42,187 nucleotides of DNA from Ruminococcus sp. (GCA_016288815.1 JAEELF010000048.1:1-42187); one strand, 5' to 3'. Shown: positions 16,159-25,470, counted from the first letter of the stretch. The notes: generated by a model from the sequence alone, not told the origin. Numbers and translations: made by a program.

Positions 16159-18096
16159 ATGGGATTAACTCTTACCGAAAAGATACTTCGCGCACATCTC
16201 GTTGACGGCGAGTACGTCAAGGGCAGTGAGATAGGCATTCGTATCGACCAGACCCTCACGCAGGACGCAACAGGCACTATGGCTTACCTCGAATTCGAGG
16301 CTATCGGAGTGCCGCGCGTAAAGACTGAGCGCTCGGTCGCATACATCGACCACAATACGCTCCAGAACGGCTTTGAGAATGCGGACGACCACCGCTTCAT
16401 CGGCAGCGTTGCCAAGAAGCACGGCATTTACTTCTCACGTCCCGGCAACGGTATCTGCCATCAGGTACACCTCGAGCGCTTCGGTATCCCGGGCAAGACG
16501 CTCATCGGCTCCGACAGCCACACTCCCACAGGCGGCGGTATCGGTATGATCGCTATCGGCGCAGGCGGACTCGACGTTGCAGTAGCTATGGGCGGCGGCG
16601 CTTACTACATAACCTGCCCCAAGGTCGTAAGAGTTGAGCTCACTGGCAAGCTCCGTCCGTGGGTAGCGGCAAAGGACGTTATCCTTGAAGTCCTCAGAAG
16701 AATGTCCGTAAAGGGCGGCGTTGGCAAGGTCATCGAGTACTGCGGCGAGGGCGTCAAGACCCTGTCCGTACCCGAGAGAGCTACTATCACCAACATGGGC
16801 GCAGAGCTCGGCGCGACCACCTCTATCTTCCCGTCGGACGAGGTAACAAAGCAGTTCCTGAAGGCTCAGAAGCGTGAGGAGGTATGGACACCTCTCGCAG
16901 CGGATCCCGACGCAGTTTACGATGAGGAGCTGAAGATCGACCTCAGCGAGCTCGTTCCGCTCGCAGCCTGCCCGCACTCTCCCGACAACGTCAAGAGCGT
17001 CGAGGAGATAGGCAAGCTCAAGGTAGATCAGGTATGTATCGGTTCATGTACGAACTCCTCGCTCCTTGATATGCTCAAGGTCGCATATATCCTCAAGGGC
17101 AAGACTGTTGACCCCAGCGTTTCGCTTGCTATCGCACCCGGCTCCAAGCAGGTGCTGAATATGCTCGCACAGAACGGCGCGCTCTCCGACCTCATCGAAG
17201 CCGGCGCGCGTATCCTCGAGAGCGCCTGCGGACCCTGCAGCGGCATGGGACAGTCCCCGAACTCCAAGGGTATCTCCCTCCGCACCTTCAACCGCAACTT
17301 CGAGGGCCGCTCCGGAACAAAGGACGGTCAGATCTACCTTGTATCGCCGGAAATGGCAGCAGTCTCCGCCCTCACAGGCTACCTCACAGACCCGCGCGAG
17401 CTCGGCGATATGCCTGAGTTCAAGCTTCCCGAGGTATTCACGATAAACGACAACATGGTCGTACCTCCGGCTCCCGCTGAGGAAATGGACAGCGTAGAGA
17501 TACTCCGCGGACCCAACATCAAGCCCTACCCGGAGACATCTCCTCTCCTTGAGACTATCGACGCACCTGTCTCCCTCAAGGTCGGTGACAACATCACCAC
17601 AGACCACATCATGCCCGCGGGTGCAAAGATACTTCCGCTCCGCTCGAATATCCCGAAGATCTCGCAGCACTGCTTCGCCGTATGCGACGAGAGCTTCCCG
17701 GAGAGAGCAAAGGCGCTCGGCAAGAGCATCATCGTCGGCGGCTCCAACTACGGACAGGGCTCCTCGCGTGAGCACGCAGCCCTCGCGCCGCTCTACCTCG
17801 GCGTAAAGGCAGTCCTCGTGAAGTCCTTCGCACGAATCCACAGAGCTAACCTCATCAACGCCGGTATCCTCCCGCTCACATTCGTGAATGAGGCTGACTA
17901 CGACAAGATAGATCAGGGCGACGAGCTCGTTCTCGCAGATGTAAGGAAGGCAGTCGAGTCCGGAAAGTCCGAGCTGACCGTCCTCAACAAGACCAAGGGC
18001 GCTGAGATACCCGTACTCTGCGAGCTTTCGGGACGCACAAAGGACATCATGCTTGCAGGCGGACTCCTTGACTACACAAGAGAGTCGATGAAGTAA
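16159..18096 (+). CDS. acn: Aconitate hydratase
   Basis: Aconitase interconverts citrate and isocitrate with a labile [4Fe-4S] cluster. The 645-residue protein has the expected cluster cysteines, C297 (CIGSC), C357 and C360 (ACGPC), the SDSHTPTGGGIG block (118-129) and a C-terminal swivel domain with NYGQGSSREHAAL. The start (16159) follows AAAGGA by 9 nt; an upstream in-frame ATG is inside the promoter. The length fits the compact single-chain aconitases common in clostridia. With the NADP-isocitrate dehydrogenase downstream it forms the oxidative branch from citrate to 2-oxoglutarate, most likely for glutamate synthesis. A citrate synthase gene is not in the window. Confidence 0.95.
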   Translation: MGLTLTEKILRAHLVDGEYVKGSEIGIRIDQTLTQDATGTMAYLEFEAIGVPRVKTERSVAYIDHNTLQNGFENADDHRFIGSVAKKHGIYFSRPGNGICHQVHLERFGIPGKTLIGSDSHTPTGGGIGMIAIGAGGLDVAVAMGGGAYYITCPKVVRVELTGKLRPWVAAKDVILEVLRRMSVKGGVGKVIEYCGEGVKTLSVPERATITNMGAELGATTSIFPSDEVTKQFLKAQKREEVWTPLAADPDAVYDEELKIDLSELVPLAACPHSPDNVKSVEEIGKLKVDQVCIGSCTNSSLLDMLKVAYILKGKTVDPSVSLAIAPGSKQVLNMLAQNGALSDLIEAGARILESACGPCSGMGQSPNSKGISLRTFNRNFEGRSGTKDGQIYLVSPEMAAVSALTGYLTDPRELGDMPEFKLPEVFTINDNMVVPPAPAEEMDSVEILRGPNIKPYPETSPLLETIDAPVSLKVGDNITTDHIMPAGAKILPLRSNIPKISQHCFAVCDESFPERAKALGKSIIVGGSNYGQGSSREHAALAPLYLGVKAVLVKSFARIHRANLINAGILPLTFVNEADYDKIDQGDELVLADVRKAVESGKSELTVLNKTKGAEIPVLCELSGRTKDIMLAGGLLDYTRESMK

Positions 18097-18302
18097 TGTA
18101 CATGATGAAATCCGGGCGTGCAGCAGCGCCTCTCGAGATGATGATATTCTTCGAGGTGCTGATACTGCTCGTCTGGTTCCTGAAAATATACAAGACAAAG
18201 CAACTGGGGGACATGAGCACCGGACAGAAGGTGTTCAACGTCATCGGCACGGTCATGCTGCTTGTCCTGCTCGGACTGACAGCATTCCCGCTGCTGAAAT
18301 AA
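18096..18302 (+). CDS. Small two-helix membrane protein
   Basis: This 68-residue protein has two hydrophobic segments (about 14-30 and 47-66) joined by a basic loop (KIYKTKQ), and I do not recognise the family. Its first ATG overlaps the aconitase stop by one base (TAATG). Two more in-frame ATGs follow within four codons, so the exact start is uncertain. The position between acn and icd suggests co-transcription, but nothing in the sequence ties it to the TCA enzymes. Confidence 0.6.
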   Translation: MYMMKSGRAAAPLEMMIFFEVLILLVWFLKIYKTKQLGDMSTGQKVFNVIGTVMLLVLLGLTAFPLLK

Positions 18303-18324
18303 ATGATAGAAGGGGAACGGGGAA

Positions 18325-18675
18325 ATGTACATCAAAGAGATAATCGACGACATAATCACAGACGCGCGCATAAAGCAGCAGGAGGTAGACGCAAGCTCCT
18401 TCCGCAGAAAGCGCGGCGCAGGCTGGATGTGGATATTCCTGCCGCAGCTCATCGGCTTCGTGCTGGGACTGCTCGCAGCGGTATTCCTCGGCGCTGACCT
18501 GACCTTCGCGATAGTGATAGGAGTGTTCACCGCTTTTATCGCAGGCACAGTAAAGAGCATGAAGGCAGACCAGATCAGCTTTGTGCCGGCTGTCGTGCGC
18601 AACGTCATCATCATGATCATGATAGTGCTGCTGGGCATATTCTTAGAGCTCCTCAGCAGGGCAATGAACAAATAA
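18325..18675 (+). CDS. Small polytopic membrane protein
   Basis: This 116-residue protein begins with an amphipathic charged helix (1-30) and has three hydrophobic segments (about 35-55, 58-75 and 88-108). GGGGAA precedes the ATG closely. I recognise no family. It follows the 68-residue membrane protein by 22 bp and precedes icd by 21 bp, all on the plus strand, so the three genes are probably on one transcript. A function as a pair of membrane proteins is only an idea from adjacency. Confidence 0.65.
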   Translation: MYIKEIIDDIITDARIKQQEVDASSFRRKRGAGWMWIFLPQLIGFVLGLLAAVFLGADLTFAIVIGVFTAFIAGTVKSMKADQISFVPAVVRNVIIMIMIVLLGIFLELLSRAMNK

Positions 18676-18696
18676 AAGTTACGGAGGTATGAGCCA

Positions 18697-19908
18697 ATGG
18701 CAAAGATAACGATGAAAACGCCGCTCGTTGAGATGGACGGCGACGAGATGACAAGGATACTCTGGCAGTGGATAAAGGAGACCCTCCTTGAACCCTATGT
18801 TGAACTCAACACAGAGTACTACGACCTCGGACTCGCTCACCGCGAGGAGACCAAGGATCAGGTCACGATAGATTCCGCAGAGGCTACCAAGAAGTACGGC
18901 GTAGCGGTAAAGTGCGCGACTATCACTCCCAACGCCGCAAGAATGCCTGAGTACAACCTCACCCAGATGTGGAAGTCGCCGAACGGCACTATCCGTGCTG
19001 CCCTCGACGGAACTGTATTCAGGACTCCTATCATCGTCAGGGGCATCGAGCCGTACATTCCGACATGGACCAAGCCGATAACCATTGCCCGTCATGCCTA
19101 CGGCGACGTTTACAAGAACACCGAGATGCGCGTCAGCAAGGGCAGCAAGGCTGAGCTCGTAGTAACTGACGAGAACGGCAACGAGACCCGTGAGCTGATC
19201 CACGACTTCAAGAAGTGCGACGGTATCATCCAGGGACTCCACAACCTCGACGACTCTATCGCAGGCTTTGCAAGAGCCTGCCTGAACTACGGCCTCGACC
19301 TCAAGCAGGATGTGTGGTTCGCCTCCAAGGACACTATCTCCAAGAAGTATGACCACCGCTTCAAGGACATCTTCGCTGAGATCTACGAGAACGAGTACAA
19401 GGACAAGTACGAGGCAGCAGGCATCGAGTATTTCTACACCCTCATCGATGACGCCGTAGCCCGCGTTATCCGCTCGAACGGCGGCTATATCTGGGCTTGC
19501 AAGAACTACGACGGCGACGTTATGTCCGACATGGTATCCACAGCATACGGCAGCCTTGCCATGATGACCTCCGTCCTCGTTTCACCCGACGGTATCTACG
19601 AGTACGAGGCAGCTCACGGCACCGTTCAGCGCCACTACTACAAGTACCTCAAGGGCGAGGAGACCTCCACAAACTCCGTAGCGACTATCTTCGCATGGAG
19701 CGGCGCACTCCGCAAGAGAGGCGAGCTCGACGGCACTCCTGAGCTCTGCGATTTCGCAGACAAGCTCGAGAAGGCTACTATCCAGACTATCGAGGAGGGC
19801 GTCATGACCGGCGACCTGTACCTCATCTCCAAGCTCGACAACAAGAAAAAGGTCGATTCCAAGACCTTCCTTGACGAAATAAAGGTAAGACTCGATAAAA
19901 TGATGTAA
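18697..19908 (+). CDS. icd: NADP-dependent isocitrate dehydrogenase (eukaryotic-like type)
   Basis: The enzyme oxidatively decarboxylates isocitrate to 2-oxoglutarate with NADP. The 403-residue protein is of the homodimeric type II group: an N-terminal [29 protein letters not shown], a central [30 protein letters not shown] for the metal/isocitrate site, and [10 protein letters not shown], whose Arg-His pair is the NADP-selecting signature. GGAGG precedes the ATG. It supplies 2-oxoglutarate and NADPH; with aconitase upstream and rex downstream it sits in a redox-themed run of genes. Confidence 0.95.
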   Translation: MAKITMKTPLVEMDGDEMTRILWQWIKETLLEPYVELNTEYYDLGLAHREETKDQVTIDSAEATKKYGVAVKCATITPNAARMPEYNLTQMWKSPNGTIRAALDGTVFRTPIIVRGIEPYIPTWTKPITIARHAYGDVYKNTEMRVSKGSKAELVVTDENGNETRELIHDFKKCDGIIQGLHNLDDSIAGFARACLNYGLDLKQDVWFASKDTISKKYDHRFKDIFAEIYENEYKDKYEAAGIEYFYTLIDDAVARVIRSNGGYIWACKNYDGDVMSDMVSTAYGSLAMMTSVLVSPDGIYEYEAAHGTVQRHYYKYLKGEETSTNSVATIFAWSGALRKRGELDGTPELCDFADKLEKATIQTIEEGVMTGDLYLISKLDNKKKVDSKTFLDEIKVRLDKMM

Positions 19909-19939
19909 TGCGGCTCAAACGCATAGAAAGGCATATCAG

Positions 19940-20572
19940 ATGTCAAAAAACGCTATATCAAACTCAGTTATCAGACGTCTGCCGAGGTATCACAGATTCC
20001 TCGGAGAGCTTGAATCAAGCGGGTACGTCCGCATATCATCGCGTGAGCTTGCCGAAAAAATGGGACTTACAGCCTCGCAGATAAGGCAGGATTTCAACTG
20101 CTTCGGCGAGTTCGGTCAGCAGGGCTACGGCTACAACGTCAGCGACCTGCGCGCGCAGATCGGCAAGATACTCGGACTCGACAAGCAGACCCCGATGATA
20201 CTTCTCGGCGCGGGAAACCTCGGCAAAGCCATAGCTCGGCACATCGACTTCCGCAGCAAGGGCTTCGACCTCATCGGCGCATTCGACGTTGACCCCGCTA
20301 TCATCGGCAGGAAGCTCGGAGAGCTGACCGTCCTCGACCTCGCCGACCTCGAGAAGTTTTGCGCGGAGCACAAGCCCTCCGCAGCTATCCTCTGCATACC
20401 GCAGCAGGCAGCCGAAAAGGAAGCGGCCAGGCTCGTCGGGCTCGGAGTACACGCCTTCTGGAACTTCACCCACTATGACCTGAAGCTGACGCATGCTGAC
20501 GTCGTCGTGGAGAACGTCCACCTCGGCGACAGTCTCACAACGCTGTCCTACAGCGTGAACACCATAGAATAA
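19940..20572 (+). CDS. rex: Redox-sensing transcriptional repressor Rex
   Basis: Rex senses the NADH/NAD+ ratio and represses fermentation and electron-transfer genes when NADH is low. The 210-residue protein has the N-terminal winged helix (about 1-80, with ISSRELAEKMGLTASQIRQDF as recognition region) and a Rossmann domain with GAGNLGKA (90-97) for NADH, ending in the domain-swap helix. Length and motifs are complete. An AAAGG lies upstream of the ATG. It sits between the aconitase/icd genes and the fumarase/Hdr/Frd operon, which makes the latter a natural target, although I found no textbook TTGTTAA-type Rex site. Confidence 0.95.
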   Translation: MSKNAISNSVIRRLPRYHRFLGELESSGYVRISSRELAEKMGLTASQIRQDFNCFGEFGQQGYGYNVSDLRAQIGKILGLDKQTPMILLGAGNLGKAIARHIDFRSKGFDLIGAFDVDPAIIGRKLGELTVLDLADLEKFCAEHKPSAAILCIPQQAAEKEAARLVGLGVHAFWNFTHYDLKLTHADVVVENVHLGDSLTTLSYSVNTIE

Positions 20573-20635
20573 GCAAGGCGCGCCCGGACCGGCTCCGGGA
20601 GGGGGATCCTCTCCGGCGGAACGCAGCATAAGAAT

Positions 20636-20661
20636 ACCGAGCCTGTGATCTCAGGCTCGGT
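20636..20661 (+). terminator. Hairpin terminator after rex
   Basis: A perfect 10-bp stem (ACCGAGCCTG with CAGGCTCGGT) and a 6-nt loop. A T5 run follows after 9 nt, so termination may be incomplete. Confidence 0.7.
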
Positions 20662-20723
20662 GACCCGATTTTTCCTCTGAGGGAAGCTGAACGGATGGGC
20701 GGAGCCTTATTCTGTAGATAACA

Positions 20724-20739
20724 TGATAATTTTTTATCA
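20724..20739 (+). promoter_or_regulatory. Palindrome in the fumC upstream region
   Basis: TGATAA (20724-20729) and TTATCA (20734-20739) form a perfect inverted repeat with a T4 centre, 42 bp before the fumC start. It overlaps a GATAAT that could be a -10, although the matching -35 is poor. It is one base longer than a Fur box and differs from the Rex consensus. Confidence 0.4.
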
Positions 20740-20780
20740 ATCGGCAGAAGCCGTACATTAATGACCGGGAGTGTATAAAT

Positions 20781-22157
20781 ATGGATTATCGTATAGAACA
20801 TGACTCAATGGGCGAGGTCAGAGTTCCCGCCGACAAGTACTGGGCAGCCCAGACCGAGCGCAGCCATGAGAACTTCCTCATCGGCGTAGGCATAGAGACC
20901 ATGCCGAGGGAGATTACCCACGCATTCGGCATACTCAAAAAAGCCGCGGCGCTCGCGAACCACGAGCTCAAGCCCGAGAAGATGACCGACGGGAAGCTCG
21001 CTGCGATATCTCAGGCGTGCGACGAGGTCATCAGCGGCGCCCTCAACGAGCATTTCCCGCTCGTAGTATGGCAGACCGGCAGCGGTACGCAGTCCAACAT
21101 GAACGCGAATGAGGTCATCGCGAACCGCGGCAACGAGATAGCCGGCTCGAAGCTCCTCCACCCCAACGACGACATCAACATGAGCCAGTCCTCCAACGAT
21201 ACATTCCCCGCAGCAATGCACATCGCCGCAGTCATCGCCCTCGAGGACAAGGTGATACCCGCAATAGACCAGCTCGTTGCTACGTTCAAGCGCCTCGAAG
21301 CTGAGAACGAGGGCATTGTCAAGAGCGGACGCACACACCTCCAGGACGCAACTCCCATTAAATTCTCGCAGGAGATAAGCGGCTGGAGAGCCTCTCTCGA
21401 AAAGGACAGAAAGATGATCCTCTCCTCGTGCGAGGAGCTGAAGGAGCTCGCCCTCGGCGGAACTGCCGTAGGTACGGGACTCAACGCTCCCGCAGGCTTC
21501 GCAGAGAAGTCCGCAGCGGCTATCAGTGAGCTAACAGGAAAGCAGTTCACCACAGCCCCCAACAAGTTCCACTCCCTCACCTCCAAGGACGAGATAGTGT
21601 TCGCACACGGCGCCCTCAAGGCACTCGCAGCTGACATGATGAAGATAGCCAACGACGTCCGCTGGCTTGCTTCCGGACCGAGAGACGGCCTCGGCGAGAT
21701 ATTCATTCCCGAGAACGAGCCCGGCTCGTCTATCATGCCCGGCAAGGTCAATCCGACCCAGTGCGAGCAGGTGACGATGGTCGCGGTACAGGTAATGGGC
21801 AACGACGTAGCAGTCGGCATGGCAGCCTCGCAGGGCAACTTCGAGCTGAACGTGTTCATGCCTGTATGTGCGTACAACTTCCTCCAGTCGGCGCGTCTGC
21901 TCGCGGAGTCGATCATCTCATTCGACAAGAACTGCGCAGTCGGAATAAAGGCGAACAAGGAGAAAATGCACCACAACCTCCACAACTCCCTCATGCTCGT
22001 CACCGCGCTCAACCCGTACATCGGCTACGAGAACGCCGCCAAGACCGCGAAGAAGGCATTCAAGGACAACATCTCACTGAAGGAAGCCTGCGTGGAGCTC
22101 GGCTTCCTCACAGCGGATCGCTTCGACGAGGTCTTCCACCCCGAGCAGATGGCGTGA
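20781..22157 (+). CDS. fumC: Class II fumarate hydratase
   Basis: Fumarase interconverts malate and fumarate. The 458-residue protein is of the iron-independent class II family. TGSGTQSNMNANEV (99-112) separates it from aspartase, GRTHLQDATP carries the catalytic H186, and the mobile loop GSSIMPGKVNP (315-325) contains the catalytic serine. GGGAG precedes the ATG. It is the first gene of a plus-strand run leading into Hdr, Flx and Frd-like genes, so here it most likely feeds fumarate to the reductase (reductive branch, malate to succinate). Confidence 0.95.
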   Translation: MDYRIEHDSMGEVRVPADKYWAAQTERSHENFLIGVGIETMPREITHAFGILKKAAALANHELKPEKMTDGKLAAISQACDEVISGALNEHFPLVVWQTGSGTQSNMNANEVIANRGNEIAGSKLLHPNDDINMSQSSNDTFPAAMHIAAVIALEDKVIPAIDQLVATFKRLEAENEGIVKSGRTHLQDATPIKFSQEISGWRASLEKDRKMILSSCEELKELALGGTAVGTGLNAPAGFAEKSAAAISELTGKQFTTAPNKFHSLTSKDEIVFAHGALKALAADMMKIANDVRWLASGPRDGLGEIFIPENEPGSSIMPGKVNPTQCEQVTMVAVQVMGNDVAVGMAASQGNFELNVFMPVCAYNFLQSARLLAESIISFDKNCAVGIKANKEKMHHNLHNSLMLVTALNPYIGYENAAKTAKKAFKDNISLKEACVELGFLTADRFDEVFHPEQMA

Positions 22158-22174
22158 TGCGCCCGAAGGTCGCA

Positions 22175-22271
22175 AATAATAGTGAATAATGAATAGTGAA
22201 TAGTGAATAATTGCGGTGTCCGCTGACGCGGACCGTTCTGAACTATAATGGGACGTCGAGGCCGCCGTCCC
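22175..22271 (+). repeat. Short tandem repeats and REP-like hairpin element
   Basis: The fumC-hdrB gap holds near-tandem copies of an AATAGTG/AATAATG unit (about 22175-22211). Two hairpins follow: GTCCGC with GCGGAC (22218-22233, TGAC loop) and GGGACG with CGTCCC (22250-22271, 10-nt loop). The layout looks like a small interspersed intergenic element. Whether it occurs elsewhere in the genome cannot be seen here. Confidence 0.5.
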
Positions 22272-22289
22272 CTACAGAAAGGATTTGCT

Positions 22290-23087
22290 ATGGAAACATT
22301 TACATATTATCCCGGCTGTACCCTCCGCAACAAGGCGAAGGACCTCGATGAATATGCAAGAGCGTCCGCTAAGGCACTCGGCATAGAGCTCGAGGAGCCC
22401 GCGGACTGGCAGTGCTGCGGCGGAGCCTACACCACCGCAAAAGACGAGATAGCCACCAAGCTCTCCGCGGTAAGAGTGCTCGATTCCGCAAAGAGCGCGG
22501 GCAGACCGCTCGTGACTGTCTGCTCGGCGTGCCACAATGTCATCAAGCAGACCAATTACGATATTTCCCGCGACGCCGAGATGGCGGCTAAGGTCAATGC
22601 CTATATGCAGCTCGATACTCCGTATAACGGCGAAACGACTGTCTACCACTACCTCGAGCTCCTGCGCGACGTCGTAGGCTTCGACAAGCTCAGGGAGAAG
22701 ATAACGAACCCGCTTGCAGGGAAGAAGATAGCCGCGTACTACGGCTGCCTGCTGCTGCGTCCGGCAAAGGCTCTCGCAATGGACGACCCCGAGAACCCCA
22801 CGATCATGGAGGACTTCATCAGGGCGATAGGCGCTGAGCCTGTTATCTACGCCCAGCGCAATGAGTGCTGCGGCGGCTACATCACAATGGAGGACAAGGC
22901 TCAGGCTGCAAAGCGCAGCGCGAAGATAATGGACTGTGCGCAGGATCAGGGCGCGGACATGATAATAACAGCCTGTCCGTTGTGTATGTACAATCTCAGG
23001 AAGAATTCCGGCTCTGAGCTGCCTGTGTACTACTTCACGGAGCTTCTCGCGGAGGCGCTCGGACTCAAGGAGGGTGCAAATGAATAA
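22290..23087 (+). CDS. hdrB: Heterodisulfide reductase subunit B-like CCG-domain protein
   Basis: HdrB holds the catalytic noncubane [4Fe-4S] clusters of heterodisulfide reductases. This 265-residue protein has two complete CCG motifs: C10, C42/C43, C78, C81 and C153, C193/C194, C229, C232. The ATG at 22290 follows AAAGGA by 7 nt; an upstream in-frame ATG lies in the repeat element. In methanogens HdrB reduces CoM-S-S-CoB; bacteria lack this substrate, so the physiological disulfide or acceptor must differ. Its end overlaps hdrC by 8 bp. In context it may pass electrons to the downstream fumarate reductase subunits, replacing the CCG domains that are fused in archaeal TfrB. Confidence 0.92.
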   Translation: METFTYYPGCTLRNKAKDLDEYARASAKALGIELEEPADWQCCGGAYTTAKDEIATKLSAVRVLDSAKSAGRPLVTVCSACHNVIKQTNYDISRDAEMAAKVNAYMQLDTPYNGETTVYHYLELLRDVVGFDKLREKITNPLAGKKIAAYYGCLLLRPAKALAMDDPENPTIMEDFIRAIGAEPVIYAQRNECCGGYITMEDKAQAAKRSAKIMDCAQDQGADMIITACPLCMYNLRKNSGSELPVYYFTELLAEALGLKEGANE

Positions 23088-23463
23088 ATATCTGAAGGAA
23101 CAGGTCCTCCGTTCGAGCGGAGCGAACGTGCTGAAGTGTATGCGCTGCGGAAAATGCTCCGCGACGTGCCCGTCCTACGACGAAATGGAATATCACCCGC
23201 ACCAGTTCGTGTACATGGTCGAAAAGGGCGACATCGAGACCCTCATGAAGTCCGAGTCGATATACAAGTGCCTTACGTGCTTTGCCTGCGTGGACAGATG
23301 TCCCCGCGGAGTCGAGCCCGCAAAGGTAGTCGAGGCTGTAAGGCTCGCCGCTGAGCGTCAGCAGGGCGGAGACCGCCTTGTCCCGACAGATATCCCGGAG
23401 CTCCTCGACGATGAGCTCCCGCAGCAGGCTATCGTTACGGCATTCAGGAAATACACGAAGTAA
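23080..23463 (+). CDS. hdrC: Heterodisulfide reductase subunit C-like ferredoxin
   Basis: This 127-residue protein carries two [4Fe-4S] motifs (C20, C23, C26, C30 and C64, C67, C70, C74), as in HdrC, which wires HdrA to HdrB. AAGGAGGG precedes the ATG at 23080, inside the end of hdrB, so translation is coupled. The C-terminal tail (80-127) has no further cysteines. Length and order (hdrB-hdrC-hdrA) fit a soluble HdrABC complex. Confidence 0.93.
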   Translation: MNKYLKEQVLRSSGANVLKCMRCGKCSATCPSYDEMEYHPHQFVYMVEKGDIETLMKSESIYKCLTCFACVDRCPRGVEPAKVVEAVRLAAERQQGGDRLVPTDIPELLDDELPQQAIVTAFRKYTK

Positions 23464-23478
23464 GGAGGAGCAGAGCAA

Positions 23479-25470
23479 ATGCAGAGAATTGGAGTATTCG
23501 TCTGTCACTGCGGTACGAACATCGCCGCAACGGTGGACGTAAAGGCAGTTGCCGAGGCTCTCAGCCATGAGCCGGGAGTCGTAGTCTCCCAGGACTACCA
23601 GTATATGTGCTCCGAGTCCGGACAGAACCTTGTCAAGGACGCTATAAAGGAGCATAAGCTCACAGGTATCGTTATATGCTCGTGCTCCCCGAGAATGCAC
23701 GAGAACACCTTCCGCAAGGCAGCAGCTGCCGCAGGACTGAATCCCTACCTTGTCGAGATAGCGAATGTCCGTGAGCAGTGCTCGTGGATACACAAGGACA
23801 TTGCCACAGCTACCGACAAGGCTGTTATCCTCGGAAAAGCAGCAGTCGCGAAGGTACACCTCAACGCGCCGCTGACCTCCATGGAGAGCCCCGTAGTGAA
23901 GCGAGCCCTCGTCATCGGCGGAGGTATCGCTGGAATACAGACCGCCCTCGATATCGCTGAGGCTGGCTTCGACGTTGACATCGTCGAGAAGCAGCCTACT
24001 ATCGGCGGAAAAATGGCTCAGATAGACAAGACCTTCCCGACCCTCGACTGCGCAGCGTGTATCCTCACGCCCAAAATGGTCGAGGCAGCCCAGAATGAGA
24101 AGATACATATCCACTCCTTCAGTGAGGTCACTGACGTCAAGGGCTTCGTGGGCAATTTTACTGTAACTATAAAGAAGAAGGCACGCTATGTTGACGAGAC
24201 AAAGTGTACAGGCTGCGGTCTCTGCACGGAGAAATGCCCGATGAAGAAGGTGCCGAACGAGTTCAACATGGGACTCGACAACCGCACCGCCATATATATC
24301 CCGTTCGCACAGGCAGTACCCAAGGTCGCGACTATCGACCCCAACTACTGCCTCATGATGAAGACCGGCAAGTGCGGCGTGTGCTCGAAGATGTGCTCTG
24401 TCGGCGCTATCGACTACAAGCAGCAGGATCAGCTCATTGAGGAGAAGTACGGCGCTATCGTGGTAGCGACCGGCTTCAATCCTATAAAGCTCGACAAATT
24501 CGACGAATTCGCATACAGCCACTCCCCGGATGTCGTTACCTCGCTCGAGCTCGAGCGTCTGATGAACGCCGCGGGACCCAACGGCGGAACGCTCCTACGT
24601 CCGTCCGACAAGAAGCACCCGCACACCATAGTTTTCGTACAGTGCGTTGGCTCGCGCTGCGATGACGAGAAGGGCAAGCCCTACTGCTCGAAGATCTGCT
24701 GTATGTACACAGCCAAGCACGCAATGCTTATCCGCGAGAAGTACCCCGACACCGAGGTCTACGTCTTCTACATCGACGTCCGCACACCCGGCAAGAACTT
24801 CGACGAGTTCTACCGCCGCGCCGTCGAGCAGTACAACGTCCACTACATCAAGGGCATGGTCGGCAAGGTAACTCCGAAGTCCGACGGTCAGCTCGACGTA
24901 CAGGCGTCTGACCTTCTCGCCAACGAGCAGCTCCATATCAATGCCGATATGGTGGTCCTCGCGGCGGCTATCGAGCCCGACAAGACCGCACGCCCGCTCG
25001 CGACGATGCTCACTACCCAGATGGACACCAACGACTTCTTTACCGAAGCTCATCCCAAGCTCCGCCCTGTAGAGAGCGCAACGGCAGGAATTTTCCTGTC
25101 AGGTGCTTGTCAGGGACCGAAGGATATCCCCGAGACCGTAGCTCAGGCGAGCGCGGCTGCCGCAAAGGCTATCGGACTGCTCTGCAAGAACAGCATAACC
25201 TGCAACCCCTGCGTTGCGCAGTCGGACGAGCTAATGTGCAACGGCTGTTCGTCCTGCGAGAAGGTATGTCCCTACGGAGCTATCACATATACCGACAAGG
25301 AATTCAGAATGCCCGACCGCACCACAGCAATACGCCGCGTAGCGAGCGTGAATCCCGCGGTATGTCAGGGCTGCGGCGCTTGTACCGTTGCCTGCCCGTC
25401 GGGAGCGATGGACCTCAAGGGCTTCTCTAACAGTCAGATAATGGCGGAGGTAGACGCGATATGCAAGTAA
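23479..25470 (+). CDS. hdrA: Heterodisulfide reductase subunit A-like bifurcating flavoprotein
   Basis: HdrA carries the FAD that performs flavin-based electron bifurcation in HdrABC complexes. The 663-residue protein has an N-terminal domain with conserved cysteines (C44, C67/C69, C101), a FAD-binding GGGIAG (147-152) with IGGKMAQIDKTFPTLDCAAC (175-194), an inserted ferredoxin region (C243, C246, C249, C253 plus C291, C299, C302, C306), and a C-terminal two-cluster ferredoxin (C587-C597 and C629-C639). All elements of a full-length HdrA are present, without a fused MvhD; that is the overlapping next gene. Electrons from NADH would enter via Flx/MvhD and split between HdrBC and a low-potential ferredoxin. 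The bifurcating role is known for the family and inferred here. Confidence 0.94.
   Translation: MQRIGVFVCHCGTNIAATVDVKAVAEALSHEPGVVVSQDYQYMCSESGQNLVKDAIKEHKLTGIVICSCSPRMHENTFRKAAAAAGLNPYLVEIANVREQCSWIHKDIATATDKAVILGKAAVAKVHLNAPLTSMESPVVKRALVIGGGIAGIQTALDIAEAGFDVDIVEKQPTIGGKMAQIDKTFPTLDCAACILTPKMVEAAQNEKIHIHSFSEVTDVKGFVGNFTVTIKKKARYVDETKCTGCGLCTEKCPMKKVPNEFNMGLDNRTAIYIPFAQAVPKVATIDPNYCLMMKTGKCGVCSKMCSVGAIDYKQQDQLIEEKYGAIVVATGFNPIKLDKFDEFAYSHSPDVVTSLELERLMNAAGPNGGTLLRPSDKKHPHTIVFVQCVGSRCDDEKGKPYCSKICCMYTAKHAMLIREKYPDTEVYVFYIDVRTPGKNFDEFYRRAVEQYNVHYIKGMVGKVTPKSDGQLDVQASDLLANEQLHINADMVVLAAAIEPDKTARPLATMLTTQMDTNDFFTEAHPKLRPVESATAGIFLSGACQGPKDIPETVAQASAAAAKAIGLLCKNSITCNPCVAQSDELMCNGCSSCEKVCPYGAITYTDKEFRMPDRTTAIRRVASVNPAVCQGCGACTVACPSGAMDLKGFSNSQIMAEVDAICK

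Noticed and set aside
20724..20739. Fur box upstream of fumC
   Set aside because: The palindrome is close to TGATAATNATTATCA but has a 4-bp centre, which breaks the 7-1-7 spacing. I report it only as an unassigned palindrome.
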